A DNA stretch of 64,000 nucleotides from Prinia subflava. Taxonomy: Eukaryota > Chordata > Aves > Passeriformes > Cisticolidae. Within the stretch, counting starts at the first letter, position 1, and the number at the start of each line of letters is the position of its first letter. Where the stretch lies: NCBI RefSeq assembly GCF_021018805.1, contig NC_086254.1, forward strand, positions 26,659,300-26,723,299, in the 5' to 3' direction. The notes under the pieces were generated by a model. That model saw only the letters and a list, made by a program, of their open reading frames with translations. It was not told the origin of the DNA and searched no databases. Of the stretch, positions 23,101 to 38,100 are shown piece after piece. The position numbers and the translations under genes were made by a program.

Positions 23101-26100
23101 GTCAAATTTAACAGTGACTGAATTCTACCACCCCACCTACCTCAGCATTCCTTTGCACTTCAAGTTAGATTGGTTACAACAACAAAAATCACCTGGCAAA
23201 ACTATGGAGGTCCAAAAAGCTGGGACTTCTTAGATCAGAGATGATTTTTCTAGCATCGCTCCAGTTCCATGAAACAGGGAATGGATTCTATTCACTCAGA
23301 TTCTATTCCCTTTGCCACTACATTTTTAGGTGCTAAAAATTGATCCCACCCTTGGAGGGAGCAAATCTGAACACAAAACACTTCTGCTGCTCAGGGAGCT
23401 TCCACAAACTGGGAAAAAAGCTCTGAACAGAAAGGTTTGAACAGAAGCTGAGGCAGCAAAAGCAAAGGTGACAATTTTATACTGTACCTCTGTCCCTGAT
23501 CCAGATCCTGGTGAATCTACTTTCCTTTTCTTCCTAGGACCGATGGCAGCTAACGCAGTCAGGTTGGCATCCCTCTGTCTCATTTGTGCTAGCTCTTGCT
23601 GCTGCATCTGTGTGTGCCAGAACAAGGATGGGTCATTATTTCTCTTTCAACTTCCAAAATAAAAGTTTATGATAAGTTCAGCACTCACCTCCTTGGCCTT
23701 CTGTTTCAACCTAAGCTGTTCTGGATCTTCTTGTCGAGATCGAGACTGTGTTGATAAAGGATGAGCCGGAGGTGGTTGGAGGAAAAGAAAGAAAAAATAA
23801 TTCAGTTACACAAGCAGTTAAAGATTATATATGAAAGCTTTTCTTAAATTTCAGCAGGAAGTGAGGAGTATTTATCACTCCCACAGAGGACAACAGTGGT
23901 AAACAATTTTAGAAATTAAAAGTTTTCCTTTTCTTAATGTATCTGTTTTTGAAAAGGGTATCCTATTTTTCTGCTTTGTTAAAGATAGCAAAGGAGTAGC
24001 CAGGCAATTATGCCTTAAATGTAACCATAACAAGACACAAATTACACACATCTGTGAACTGAATTACACACTCTGCATATGAACAAAGGAATCAGAACAG
24101 CACTTTTTGGAAAAGTTCCTCCCCTCGCTGGGTAATCAGGCACTTACTCAGAGCAGATCTTTCTGCTACACCTACACACACAGGTCAGGCTGCAGGCTGA
24201 ACAAAGTGCACCTGAGTGACCCAAGATCATTTACATCAGCAACTGCCCATTTCACCGGGCACTTGCAATTCCTTGTGTGTGTCATACTTTTAGAATAATG
24301 AAATCATTTAGATTAGAAAAGACCTTTAAGAACATAGAGTCCAACTACTTCCCCAGCACTGCCAATCCCACCACTAAACCATGCCCCCAAGCACCACATC
24401 TACACAATATTTCCAAGGATGGTGACAACCACTGCCCTGGGCAGCCTGTTCCAGGGCTTGACAACCCTTTCAGTGATGAAATTGTTCTCAATATTCCATC
24501 TAAACCTCCCCTGATGCAACTTGAGGCCATTTCTTCTCATCCTGTCAAATCCTGAGTGTTGTTAATCCCTTACATTCTTTAGGCCAACAACAAAATAAAT
24601 TTGGATGTTGACATTGTGAACATATGGTAGATCACAAAACTAACAGAAAACATAGGTTGTTTTTTGAATTATTTCTAGGCTGCTCTTATCTAATCATATT
24701 AATTCTATATTCACTGAGTAAAACCACAGTTTAATATTCACATTCACGTTTACATGAACTGCTTTCTATTTATTGTATTTCTACAATTTGCAAAAATGTC
24801 TCTGAATTCTATTTCTAGTCTCCAAAATACCTGTAACCTCTCTATTACATTCAAGAGTACCACCAAGCTATAAAATTCATCTTTCTTTGCCAATGCAAAA
24901 TGCAAAAACTAAATTTCAATACTCCTTTTAATTTGGGAATATGCAATGAAGAGTGGCAAAGAAGCTGTTTCCCATTCTTTACAATGAAAAGCAATACTGA
25001 GCTCTAGTTAAGAACATTCATCAGGCTCCATCTTTGAAGATTAGTCTTTCCCTTCATTGCAAGTGTTTTAGAATGAAAAGAAACTCTGCAGTCTTGATGT
25101 CAAAAATGACACTTTGCAAACACGTGTGAAAGCCAAGCACTTGCCTTTGCTGCGCGCATTAAAATTTCCCTTTCTTGTTCATCTTTACGCTGCTTTTCTA
25201 TTTGATCAAGTTGTTCAAAGAACTTGAGCTGTGCCCGAACGTCACTTGCTTGTTCATATCTTTCATCATCCTGAAAATACAGCAAATATGTTTCTCATTA
25301 CTCCCTTAAAAACAAAGCTGTTAACTTGTACTGTACTGGGGAAGAACATACACATTCAAAGCTCCAGTGTTCACTTTGTCCTTTTCAGACAAATAGCAGG
25401 AGTATATTTACACCAGTCAAACCAGCTAGAACTCTTAAAAGCATTTTGTTCTATTCCATGAATCATCAGATTTTGACTTCTAAACTAATATCATCACAGC
25501 TTTAACTTCTCAAACATATTTCACAAAGCTGTGTGTTTTTTTTAAATGCTGCTGAGGCATTTGCATCTATTAAGAACACACATCTGTCAGATAGCAGTCT
25601 CCTGGGAATTCAAAGCAGTGCTTTTATCTGTCTGACTCTACAATCACTCACACACTAAACATTTGACATAATAAATAAAGGGGAGGGCACAGCTTCTCTG
25701 CATTTGTTTTAAAACCATTTTGTATATGCAAGCTGAAAAGTTCCAGTCACCCATGTGTATTAATATCTTAATGGAAGGTGAATCAGTCAAAGAGAATAAA
25801 CAACCTGATTTCACAGAACAAAGGACACCTGAACTCCTGCATTACAGTCAACACCACAGCCTGCTGAATTTGTGCAATTTTGCCATTTGATTTGAGCAAT
25901 TAAATACAGTTACCTTGTAGGAAATATTCCTTTGTTGAGCAGTTTCTGATAGTTTTTCCACGAGGTTTTGTAGTCTTTGTTGTGTAGCATGTGATACGTA
26001 GCTAACTACATCAGGATGGATTTCTGTTATCCCGTGTTTTTTACCTACAATCAGAACACAAGTGGGTTGCAAGAAATCATTTTACAATAAAATTAAATAT

Positions 26101-29100
26101 GAATATAATCTCAGTCATAGAAATTTTAATCCCCTTTTCTAAATATGATTTGCAGGTTTTTCTCAGACAAGGATTAAACAGGAAATTACTCACATATTAA
26201 AATTCATATTAGTTTAACAAAATTGACAATCTATTAATAAATGCTGTGTACTGCAGTGTAACAAAGAATTCAGGATTGCTTTTTGTTCCACCGTCAATTC
26301 TAAATTACTAAGTAAAGCTGATAAAAGTGCTTCTGGACTTGTTTCATTGTGTTAGGCTTGCTACACCTTATTACTTTATACAGTTGGACTTTCAGCCAGA
26401 CTGAGCAGTTTTGATGTTGAATTGCCACTTGAGAAGGCAAATCTATGTTTGCTATTCCTTGACACTATTCTACTTTTCATAAGACAAAAGATTTCCCACA
26501 AGCATCTGAATATACCAGAAAACACCACAAGGTAACGACTCCAGCAATTTTTCATTATTCAAACCAATTTCTATGCAGAATGCCTTCAATTAAACCTCAG
26601 AGTAGTGAAATTTGTTTTTATTCATGTTCAAGAGAAAAGAACATACCTATTTCTAATATCCTTCTTTGTAAAGGTGCTGGGAAAAGGAAGGTTTCGTCTT
26701 TACAGGACCTTGTTAACGTGCCCACAAGCTCAGAGTTTGTTGCCAATATCCGAGCACTTTCTTCTGACAGGTTGACTCCAGCCATTGATGCAACATCGTT
26801 AATGTCATCATCATCCCTTAAAGGAAGGAAAATTTATTATAATCATAACATTTAGAGCTTATCTGCACACACTGCTATGATACCACAGCTGCATATAATG
26901 AATGCCACCATAAACCTGAATACTTAATTTTACATTTTATTTGCTTTTTATCAAAGATTTATTTGCTTTGATAAAATACAGCTCATTTGTTTGTAAATGA
27001 GAAATTACTGCTTTGACTTCAAAGAGCACTAATTTTGTACTTCCTGTTTTTTCCAAGATCCTTTCTTATGAAATGTTTCAACATCTTGAGAAACAAGAGA
27101 CCAGACGAATCACTTCTACAAAACAACAATAATCTGCCCTCACCACAAGGACAGGCTGTACATCCGAGTAACTCAGGCAGAGCTGGGAGAAGTGAAGGAA
27201 TGAATTCCACTTGCTTGTCTGGGCAGGATTTGTTTATGAGGTTTAGTGCCAGCTAAATGCTAAAACCAGTCTGGCACGAGTATGTCCAGCGCTGTTTGTT
27301 GAAGTCTTTAATGAAGAAGCAAACCTGCCCTCAGAAAATCCACCTCTAGGTTATTGTGAGTTTTCCCAGAAGGATTCAGCGCCAGGAAGGTTTGAGTTCA
27401 GCTGCCCAAGCAGCACATGCACAAACATACAGTTCCTCACCTAAAAGAGCCTCCCCCAGGTTCTTTCAGTTTATTCTTCTGAGCAGCAGCTACTTGTGTC
27501 GAAACAGTGGCAATAGCTTTGTTTCCAGGCAATACTGCTGGTTTTACCACAGGTACTGCAAGAAGACAGACAGGATTTGTACTCCATCAGTAAGAGTTCA
27601 CACGTGCAAGCCAGTCACAGGTAGTTGTGGAAATAGGTCTGGTACAAAGAGTTGACCTCAAGAGCTTCTGTCAGCATTTCACTCAGGTAAAAACAGGACC
27701 TTTCCCACATAATTCCAGCAGCCAAACCATTTCTCTGTCAATGCTGCCCTGACAGAACTGTACCCCCAGCCACTATGGCATTACACATTTTAGCAGTAGT
27801 ACAAACAGGGCACTTATGAACTGACATTCACAGAACCACAGAATGGTTTGGGTTGGAAGGGACCTTGAAGATCATCTCATTCCAACCCCTCTGACACCTT
27901 TCACTAGACCAGGTTGCTCCAAGCCCCCTCCAGCCTGGCCTTGAACACTTCCAGGAATGAGGTATCAACAAATTCCCCGGGCAAGCAATCCCTAATTGAG
28001 ATAATGCTATCAAATATGGCATATCACAAGAATCTTGACCTCTTACCTGTCTGGAGCTGATTCAGTTGGATTTGAGGAGTAGTGAGCATAATACGACTGT
28101 GTGGTTGCCGCAATGCTACCATGGGTGTCTGTGTCAACGTTACTTGTGGAGGCCTTATCAATGCCCCTGCTTTTTGAGACTGCTGGATGACCTGCAAATA
28201 ATAAGGAAAAAAAAACCCTGTAAATAATCTGAGAATCAGCTGGGAAGAACAAACCCTATGAGGACTTTAACCACAAAGCAATTTAAGTTATACTTCTTTT
28301 CTCAGATCTTTGACTGAGCTGAACTACCAATTTAAGAAGCACTATCAAAAAAACCCCTGTGCGATATCGAACGCTGCACTTGAGCTCACGTACCAGTGGC
28401 GTGGACTGCCCTTGTTTACTGACACCAACTTGTGTGGGCTGGGTGAGGCTGATGACGGGCTGCTGGAGGGTACTGGTGACAGTGGCCGTGGCCTTGCCCG
28501 CCGTGCGCTGCACAGAGGAGCTCAGCAGCACGGCCGCCGCCGACGGGATCGTGGCTATCGTCGCCTGCGTCGTCGGCTGCTGCTGCTGGCTCTGCTGGAT
28601 GAAAGCTGCAGAGTCTGGTGTCAGCTGTCTCAAGGCAGGTAAACTCCTCTGGAAAGGGGAAAGGGAAGAGTTTTGTTGAGTTGTTTAATGCTGGCTCACA
28701 CAATATTAATTGTAAAGATGCGATGTGTTTGGTTACAGTCCGTTGGATGGGTCTGTGTGCACTGAGGGAAGGTGAGCACACAGTAACACCAACCCACTCC
28801 TATTTAATAAGCAGGACAGAGGGACAATATCCTTTGGATATCATGGACATCCACCCTACCTGGAACTCCTGGTATATGTTTAACAACCCAAGCCCATGCT
28901 GCCTCCTTTGACTGTCATCCTATGGCTTAAAAGTCAAATTGGAACATCAGGGAAGATTTCAGAACAGCTCAACAGAGACCACACTGTTTTAGTGGCTTCT
29001 TAAATTAGTTGTTTTCTTATGGCAACAACTTTTGTCCTCAGGAACAGCTCAAGGTCGAAAAAGCATTTAAGAACCCAGAAATGTCAACACACACCTACAA

Positions 29101-32100
29101 CTATATCCCTTAATTACACATGAGTTAAGTAGTTACATTCTTACTATTCAATGCCGTTGTATTTTCACTGATGGTAAATGTTTTGCAATAAATACTATTT
29201 TGAAATTTGTCCAACTACTATAAAATTCATGTCAAATGAATTTATTATTGAGAGGTGACAAATTTCCTGCTCCTCCAAACCAGTTTACAGCACAGGCAAA
29301 ACTTGCCCAGAAGGCACAGTTTTCTATATTACTGAATCCCTTTGCATTCTAAGACTAAAAAGAGAGCAATAAATCAATTCAAATCAATTCATAGGTTTGT
29401 GGTTTAAGTCATAGAAAGAAAACTTTTCAGATTTCTCAAAAGAGCTACGATGTGTCACCATGGTAGAAGTTACATTACTGACTGTGCCAATGAATCATAG
29501 TAACAAACTCTAGGAATACACAAGAAGTATTTTTCAAGGGAGCAAAAGCCTAACCAGGCACCATTTAAAACTTCCTTTAACATCATTCTGGAATTCCACC
29601 TATAATGGCAAAGGATGTGCTTGTGTTCATTGCTGCTGATATATAAGCACAGAGATAATGAAAGAATAGTGAAGATAAGTTACCTTCAGGAAAGGCACAA
29701 GGTAAGGTTGAGGTGAAGAATTAAGTTCTCTGTACAGCCTACTGGTGAAGTCTTCAGGTTCAATTTTTCCATCCTTCAAAACAGAAAATCAAAATGAACA
29801 AAATTGTAGAAATTAATTTTTAGAGACATCCAACACCAAAAATAAAATTTAAGACTTGGGAACATACTGAAAATCAGTGTTTTTATCATCCCTCACTATT
29901 TTTAGTTATCAATAGCTTTATGTAGTAACTAACTTTACTACAAACTTCAAGTAGTAAGACCTAAAGACCTGTGGTTACTGCATGGTGGAATACACAGCTT
30001 CACCATAACTTAAAGGTTGCTAACAAGTAGACTAACCAATACTAGTATTCTCTAAAAGTATTACATATATCAAGCTTTTCTATTAGTACCAGGCAACGTT
30101 AATTACCTTTTTTTGTAAAAACTTTGATTTCCTACAATCAGCTATTGCACCAACTGTAGGGTTTTCCCTCAAGTACATAATGTATATTTTTATTAATTGT
30201 TTTATCAAAATATAGAATTTAAAGAGTCACTACTTGCATTACTCACACTCCAAATGAATTCATGTTCTCATGCATGAATATAAGCAGCAATATCTCAGTT
30301 ATAAACTTAATGGAAAATTTATTATCTATTTTAATTCAGAAGCGGCAAAGTTAATTTGATTTAGCTCAGATTTTATAAACTCCATCCTCTGAAGAAAAAC
30401 AAACAAACAAAAACCCAATTTGAGTCTGAATTTGCCCAGATGCTGTATTTTACAACTTCTGATTAGCTTTTCTTACCAGCAGATTCTGTACTAATTCCTT
30501 CACGTTAGCCGCAGTCTCTGTGGACTGTTTTCCAGATGATGCCAGTTTTATTAATGTGGACAGAAAGTTTTTGCATTTCTTCACATTTTCCATAGTTTCC
30601 TTGGACAGAAGGGTAAAAGGAAATCAGTCAGAGAAAGGAAGACAAACTCCTTAATACATGATGTGACCATATACTCCATGAAATAAAGTCCTTTAGTTCA
30701 TCAGTGCAGAGTAATACAGATACATTGTCCCTCAGCACTTAAAACATAGTCTGAAATTATTATTTTTCTTCATACACTCATATGTATTGTACATTTTTGT
30801 TATCAAAATTTAAGGAATTGTGATTCTTCATGAAATTAGGAAACACCAAGTATTTTAAGAATGGCGCACTGTATATGGGAAAAATGTGTTTTAGCAGGAT
30901 AAAAAATAATAAAGCTGCTGTTTCACAGTGCATAGTACAAGGATTCTCCCTGCTTTGCAATCCTGGAAACGTGCAGCTTGAATCAATCAGTGCCAATTGC
31001 TTATCCCTTCTTATTCTGATTCTCCTCTACAATGCTGAACAATTCACTGTTCTATAAAATACATCTAATATATTTTTAAATAAGTGCTTTAATACTGTTA
31101 CAGAAACAAAAACACTTTGACACCTACCAAAATTCAAAGTGAACTGTGCCCACCCCTTGTAAATTATACAGTTCTATTAAAGTTTACCTTTTCAAGGTCA
31201 ACAGCTCACAGAATTCCTGCATCTTTACTAATCTCCACTCCCATCTGTGTTTACATGTATGTGTACATATGCACATCATGCATATGTGAGTGGACAAAAA
31301 GAGATGTGACATTTCTCAGTATCTTACTGTGGCAGCAGTGGAGGTGGCCGTTGTCCCTTGCACTGTTCTCTGAGGAGTTCCAGTTTGTACAGCTGTCGCT
31401 GTCCCCAACGTGGTTGTTTGTGCAGTACCACCCAGAACAATCTGAGGCTGCAGAGAATACAAACACAAGATTATTTTCCTTGGAACCTACCAAGAGCCTG
31501 TTTTCCTGAGCCATCAAACAGGGAGTGAGCCACAGGCCAGTGGAACACCTTTCAGAGCTGCTATAAATAAGTTGCTCATGTGCAGCCTGGTGCAGTGGAA
31601 GGAAGAGGCCACCAGGTGGCACTAAAAACATTCGAAACGGGAATTCCAAAAGTTGCTCAAGAATTGCGCGATTTTTGGTCACTGAATAGAATACCATAAA
31701 TATAATCTCAGCCAGTGGCGTTTCAAAACTCAGCTAAAACAACTGCTGAGTTCGTGTGAATTCCATTTATCTTTTTGCCTGTTCTACATTAAATGCCACT
31801 TCCAAAGGGAGGAATTTCTAAAAAAATTAACTGACACAAAAGCTTGGGTCTTATCAAAGCCTTTGTGATGAACAATGGGACAAAACATTTTTCTAGTTTT
31901 GTAAACAAATTGGTAATTTGAAGTAGAAATACCAGCTCCAAAGAACCACCATTGCAGGCAAAATCTTCTCACATACACAGCTCATTCATGGGCTTCCAAC
32001 AGTCTAATTATTAACAACAACCCAGACTGAGAGACAAATTCCTACCAAGCTACAACTGACACTCAGAATGTTCACAAATCATTTGTGAGCTTGCTATTTA

Positions 32101-35100
32101 TATAAAGATGCACAGGAAAAGAGGTACCCCTGCTGCCAAAGCTAACTTTACTGTTATTTTGGGAGAAACTAAGGGAGACAAGGATTTCATTTGTCTCATT
32201 TTTTTTTGAAATCAAGATAAATAAAGTCCATGGTGTGCTCATTACGGCACAAAATATGCAGATGGAATGATGGTGGTTTTTGGGGTTTTTTTTTTGTCCT
32301 GTATAACAGCAGTGCAAATTAAGACGACTCAGTTAGGTAAATTAACTCTTAGATCTAGAAAGATCACTGGCATAGGGAAAGGCTCTCTGAGGGGAAAAAG
32401 GTTAACTGGATGCATAGGAAAACCTGCATGTTTTAAATTAAAACTCTCTAATCCTGTCTACTCAAAGGATGAAGAAAGCACAATGAGACAGATTAGGCGA
32501 CAGCAATCATATTGTATCACTGCTGCCTGGACGCCACGGGGAGAATTTCACACTCTTGCACTGCTTTTTAAACTCCCAACATCTCAAAAACAATTTCCAA
32601 GCAAGCCCAAAATGAACAGAGGCCAGCCCAGACTGACATCAGTCTCTCCATGAGTTATCAGTCTCCAGAAGGACACAGACTCATGTGAAAGGGAGAAGGC
32701 TTCAGGAAGAGAAGGCTGCCAGTGCAGTCCTCTTTGCAATTGTAAATTTTGCTGCAGAATTCAGAGGACTGCAGATCCATCACAGGAATAACACCACAGC
32801 CCCAAATCCAAAGGGAATTCTTGTCACTTCCCTTAAGCAGAAAGCATAAAGGTATTTTATTTTATCCAGCTCTGTGATTGTACAAACTACGAACACAATA
32901 CCTTTACATAGAGATATGTATAAGTGTAATGTGAAATTATAACAATATACATATAAAAATGATACCTGTACATCCAAAATACACACTGAGACCTGCAGAT
33001 GTTTTGGAAAGGCTAATCCAGGAGGCATTCTTTCCCTGCACTGAGCAGTTACACTTCCTGTGTGCTGGCAGTCTGATGCACACACTACTTCCCTACACAC
33101 TCACTTGCACAACCGGGGGACGCTGTAGCGTTGTCGTGGCTTGCACTGTGGTTTGAGCCTGAGACACTTGCTTGATGATAGTAGTTGGTGTCACCTGCCG
33201 TGCAATAATGGGCGTTCCTGGAGCCTGGGCAAGAGGAAATCACAAACACATCAGTGCCTGTAGTTAAATACCACCTGCTTTATCTAGTGTTCTGATTCTG
33301 CATTGTTACAAATATCAAAGAATGCATCTGAACCACTAGAAAACTCTGAGAAGGATTTTCAGTCTTGAACTTAATGCAACTGTCAAAATCTCAGTGTACA
33401 TATATCCATATTAATTTTTTTCTTTTAGTCTTGTATTTATTCTTGGGAGAAGAGTTGTACACATTAACCATATATGGTCTTCTTTATATCAAAGTTTTCA
33501 ACTTAATGAAATTCAGATATGTAAAAATATTTTTGATGAGTAACAGCCAAGCTGTAACAGAATTAGGAACAAAATGCAATGCCTATGCCTTGTGGAAAGT
33601 AGATTTAGTTTCGATATTTGGAAGAAATTCTTGGCTCTGAGGGTGATGAGGCCCCAGCACAGGCTGCCCAGAGAGGTGTGCACTCCCCATTCCTGGAAGA
33701 GTTCCAGGCCAGGTTGGGATGGGGCTTGAAGCAACCTGGTCTAGTGGAAGGTGTCCCTGCCCACATCAGGGCACATTGGGTGAGCTTTAAGGTCCCTTCC
33801 AACACACACAATTCTGAGATTCTATGAAACTAAAAAAGACTGCATATCCCAGTTAGATCTATGGTTTTTTCAAGTCACTAACATCACACCTTACTTTCCA
33901 GTAAGAAGTACTGGAAAAGTACTTTTCTTTCGTTTGCAGGGAAGAAAAGTTCTCAGCAGCACAAGTTGCTGGACTGACCTGCACTGTGGATATCTGCACT
34001 GGGGGTGCACTGGTCGGTGTGGCAGGACGAGGAGTCAGAGTGTTCTGAGGCTGAGACTGGGCATGTGCCTGTGCCTGCATCTGTGCCAGGGCTTGCTGGG
34101 GGATCATCAGCAGCTGCCCGTTCTCACTGCGCACCAGCACCATGCCTGCAAAACACACAGTGGTCAGGGAACACACATCCTTTGCAAATACCAAAGAACA
34201 TACTTTTCTGTTTGGTTTTTTTAATCTAAGTTGGGTACATATGTAATTAATGTACTGCTGAAGGACTAGGCAGTTAACAAAAGAGGTTTAGAATAAAAGC
34301 AAAATACCCAGCTGCATTATGGCTTTTTGTCTAGAACAGCCTAATTTCAGAAATATTCTATCTAATGCTCAGTATGGTGTGCATCAAAATACAGTGAGTT
34401 GTATCTGTCCCAACCACAAATATTCCATGTGATTGGAAGTTAAAATGAGTAATCCTGCAAAAATCCTACCTGCTCTTTACTAAGAAATTTGTTTCATGAG
34501 ACACTACAAATAGAAGAAAATCCTGGCATTAGCCAAGATTTGTTAGTTTGTCTTTAAGAGGGGAAGAAAAATAATCAAACCTAGGCTCACCATCAACAGC
34601 AACACAATTGTCTAAGTTCTAAATTAATTTCCCATAACCAATTTAGTAATGAAAGTGGCTATAAAATCATAATCTCTCTCATGTGCATCAGCAACAGACT
34701 GCACTGTGCCATGTTACACCCCAAATGAAAAATAAAACAGAGAGGGAAATGAGGAAGTCATTCCCTGCTCAGTCACTCAGATCAATACACTTAACCCCAC
34801 TGGGTAGCTGTAGGGAACCAGATTTTAACAGGCAGATTTTCAGATGTAATTCTCTCTTCCTTGAAGGCACAAACAGGATCTAGACAACATGAACAGTTTG
34901 CCAAGAGCTCCTTCATTCAGCATGCCTCACTCAGTCCCTGAGAGCCTCAGGACCTCATCAGTTCTGAAAAAGCCACCTAAGGAAACAAACTGGGCACTCA
35001 AAATTAGTTGGCTTTTCTGAGCAACTACAGGAAGAACCTTTGCCATGAAAATCAAGAGGCACTAGTGAAATCAGAAAGTTTTCCTTAAGTGTTGTTCAGT

Positions 35101-38100
35101 GAATCAAAAGCCCATACAGGCTCCCCAACAATATCTGGAGATGTGGTCTATTGCATCTCAGAGCATGACTACTTCAAAAGAATCAAGCTTTTATTTGCTT
35201 TTCTATTCTGGTGAAGTGCTGAAATGATTACAGACAACGCCTTACACAGTTTTCTTGGACAGTGTTACAAGTAAACTGCAAAAATTCATATATTGATTTC
35301 TACAAAAATGAGTTAGTTGACTTGTCCCTAATTTTTTCCTTACATTCTCGACATTAACTCTCTTCTAATGAAGCAGAGTCACACAGAGATGTTAAACTAG
35401 TTTACATTCAAAATGTGACTTTCCGTCACAACTTTTAAATAAGGTAACTTATTTAAAAGGTAACTTACTCTCCTGTAACTTATGCAGGGAGAATTATTTC
35501 CTTTAAAACAGCAAAGGCACACACCACCACCCTCTCCATCACATCTTAGAAGAACTTAAAGACTTTAATAGAGAACACAGAGCTCAATCCTGAGGGCTGC
35601 TCACTGGAACCACCATTACTTTCTCATCATCAGCCTAACACTGTGGGGAGGGGGCTACTGACAAAAGACAGAGAAACTGAACATTTTAAAGACTAGAGAA
35701 TGACCTGCTACTACATCAAACCTCATTCCTGCACCAACAGGACTTGGCATCCTCTTCAATGTGCAAACATAAAACCTTGGGAAATGAACTCATTTTTGCC
35801 ATCCCTCATAACGATCAGCTGAAGCAGCTAAACGCTGAATCAGTGGAAATTTTCAATATTATTATAAGTGAAATCATCAGTACAGTGCAAATCTGATTAG
35901 GGGAGCTACTTTCAAGTCAACATCAAATATTAAGGCTTGTTGAGTACTATTTCTAGCAACTGAAAAGGCCCCATGTAACTACCTATGCCTGAGATTTCAG
36001 AAGTCCTTAAATGCTACAGAACTATACTGACATCCCATATCAAACCCTTTTTCCTAAAATTCACCAGTTTGGGGGTTCCCTAAGATATCCTAAAGTTAAT
36101 GCGCCATCCAATTTTTTCAAAGATTTATATATTTTTTTTTCCTTACAGAAGCAACATGAGAAACACTAAGCCTAGTTTTGGATGGGAAGATGTGTTTAAA
36201 TAAACTTCTTTCTCAGTGCAAAAGTGGCTGAAGTTATTTGACAGCACCAAGCCAAAGCAGCTCCCTGCAGATGAGACTTTGATGGCATCAAGCAGTGGCC
36301 CAGAGTTCTGTGATACCTGTTCCTACCTCCAGCTCAGCAATGTATCTGCACCACACACCAGCACTGCCAACTTACTGGCTTGCTCCCCAAAATATGAATG
36401 AGGGAGAAAAGAGGGGAAATAACCACAAAGTGAAGGTTCAATACCCCTGGAGTGCAAGCACAACATCTGAACAATGAAATATTCTCCCTGAGCTACATGC
36501 AAAATTAGAACATGCCTACACATTAACATAACACAACTGCTCAAACAGACAGTTGAAAAGCATATTAATGTGAGCTTTAGAAAACATATCAAGAAAGTTC
36601 AATTTTTGGCAGCAGACAGACAAAACAATCATTTGTAATTCAAACCCTGACTCTAAGCACTACCCTGTTAGATTTCTAACTACGAGAAGTCTGAAGTTCT
36701 TCTTTCAAGTATTGAAGTCATAATAAAAAAGTAACTCATACAAAGCCACATTTATATCTATCCCTATTAAAATAGTTCTTTCATTCCCACTCAGATTGGA
36801 TACACAGTTATTTTTAGTTTATATAGTTTCTAACATGTCATTAAGTCAGCCTTTACCACTGATAAGTTCCTGTGCTACATACAAACATAAAGACAATTAC
36901 TACCATCTGAGCAGTCTTGCATAAACTTGAATCACAGTGTGATGATATGAGACATTTTACCTGCTTGGAATTTTAGCTTGTTGGTGTTTGGGTAACTTTG
37001 GAAAAGGTGTAAAAATTCAGAATGTGATGAACTTGCAATTTCTGTGCAGAAATTCTCTAGTACTACAGTGTGCAGGCAAGGAAGTTTTGACTGAACAAAA
37101 AACACCCCTCTAGCTTGATGGGAATTCTTTAAAAAGAGAGATGGAGCTGCTCTCTGAGCTTCTCTCCCCCTAGTTCAACTACAGACTCTTTTCCAACTCA
37201 ATTAGCTAAAAAAGGAACTCACTAACCCAAAACTATACCCAAGCTGGCATTAAGTGGATTTTCAGTGAAGTTCAGAAGGGTCATTGGAGATAACTCAATT
37301 ATGAATTAAAAACACAGTCCCATTTATCTCCTACTTCTAAACAAAATCACTGTGGGACTGTAACAGCCCCTCTCTCCATCCATACATGAATCTCAGTTAA
37401 CAATTTGTGACAGCAGAGAAGAGGAAGGGCTGACAGCCACATCAGTAGAAAAAGAAATTTCTTTCCAAAACTTACATTTAAAATATTAAATACAGGTAAG
37501 TATAACAACCTCAAACCCCAATGCATAAGGCTGCAAATGCCAAATGAACCAGGTCAGAACTGACTACCAGGTACTAGAAGACAGCAGGAATTGTATAACT
37601 TATCTCACTGTTTCAGTTAAATCCAGCAACATATTTAAAGATGGAAAACATCTTTCTGTTCTATCAACCAGGTTTTTGTTCCTGGATTAATGGATTAATT
37701 ACTATTTGAGATCAAACAGCTAATAAACATCACTGGAAATGTTCAATTAGAAAAAGGTGACAACAAAACTTGGCCATTTTAAATATCTTTCCACCTTCTT
37801 TTTCCTAGAAAGTCTGATCACGTGTACTCTAAAATCATATTCACTATTAAAAATGCAAACATTCAAGAATTCTTTCCAAGTCTCTCATTAAAAAACTAAT
37901 TAAAATTAAAATTAATTACCATTTTTTGTTAGAAGTTAGATGCTTAAGAGAATCCTGAAAGAGGTTCAGATTTTAGTTTGAATTAAACAATTCATCATGG
38001 CTCCAAACGAAGGATTAACAAAACTTAGTTGGCTGTTTCTGATGCCAAAAAGACTTGTGTTCCTGACCAGCACAATGGACAACTCACATGTTCTTGCTGT

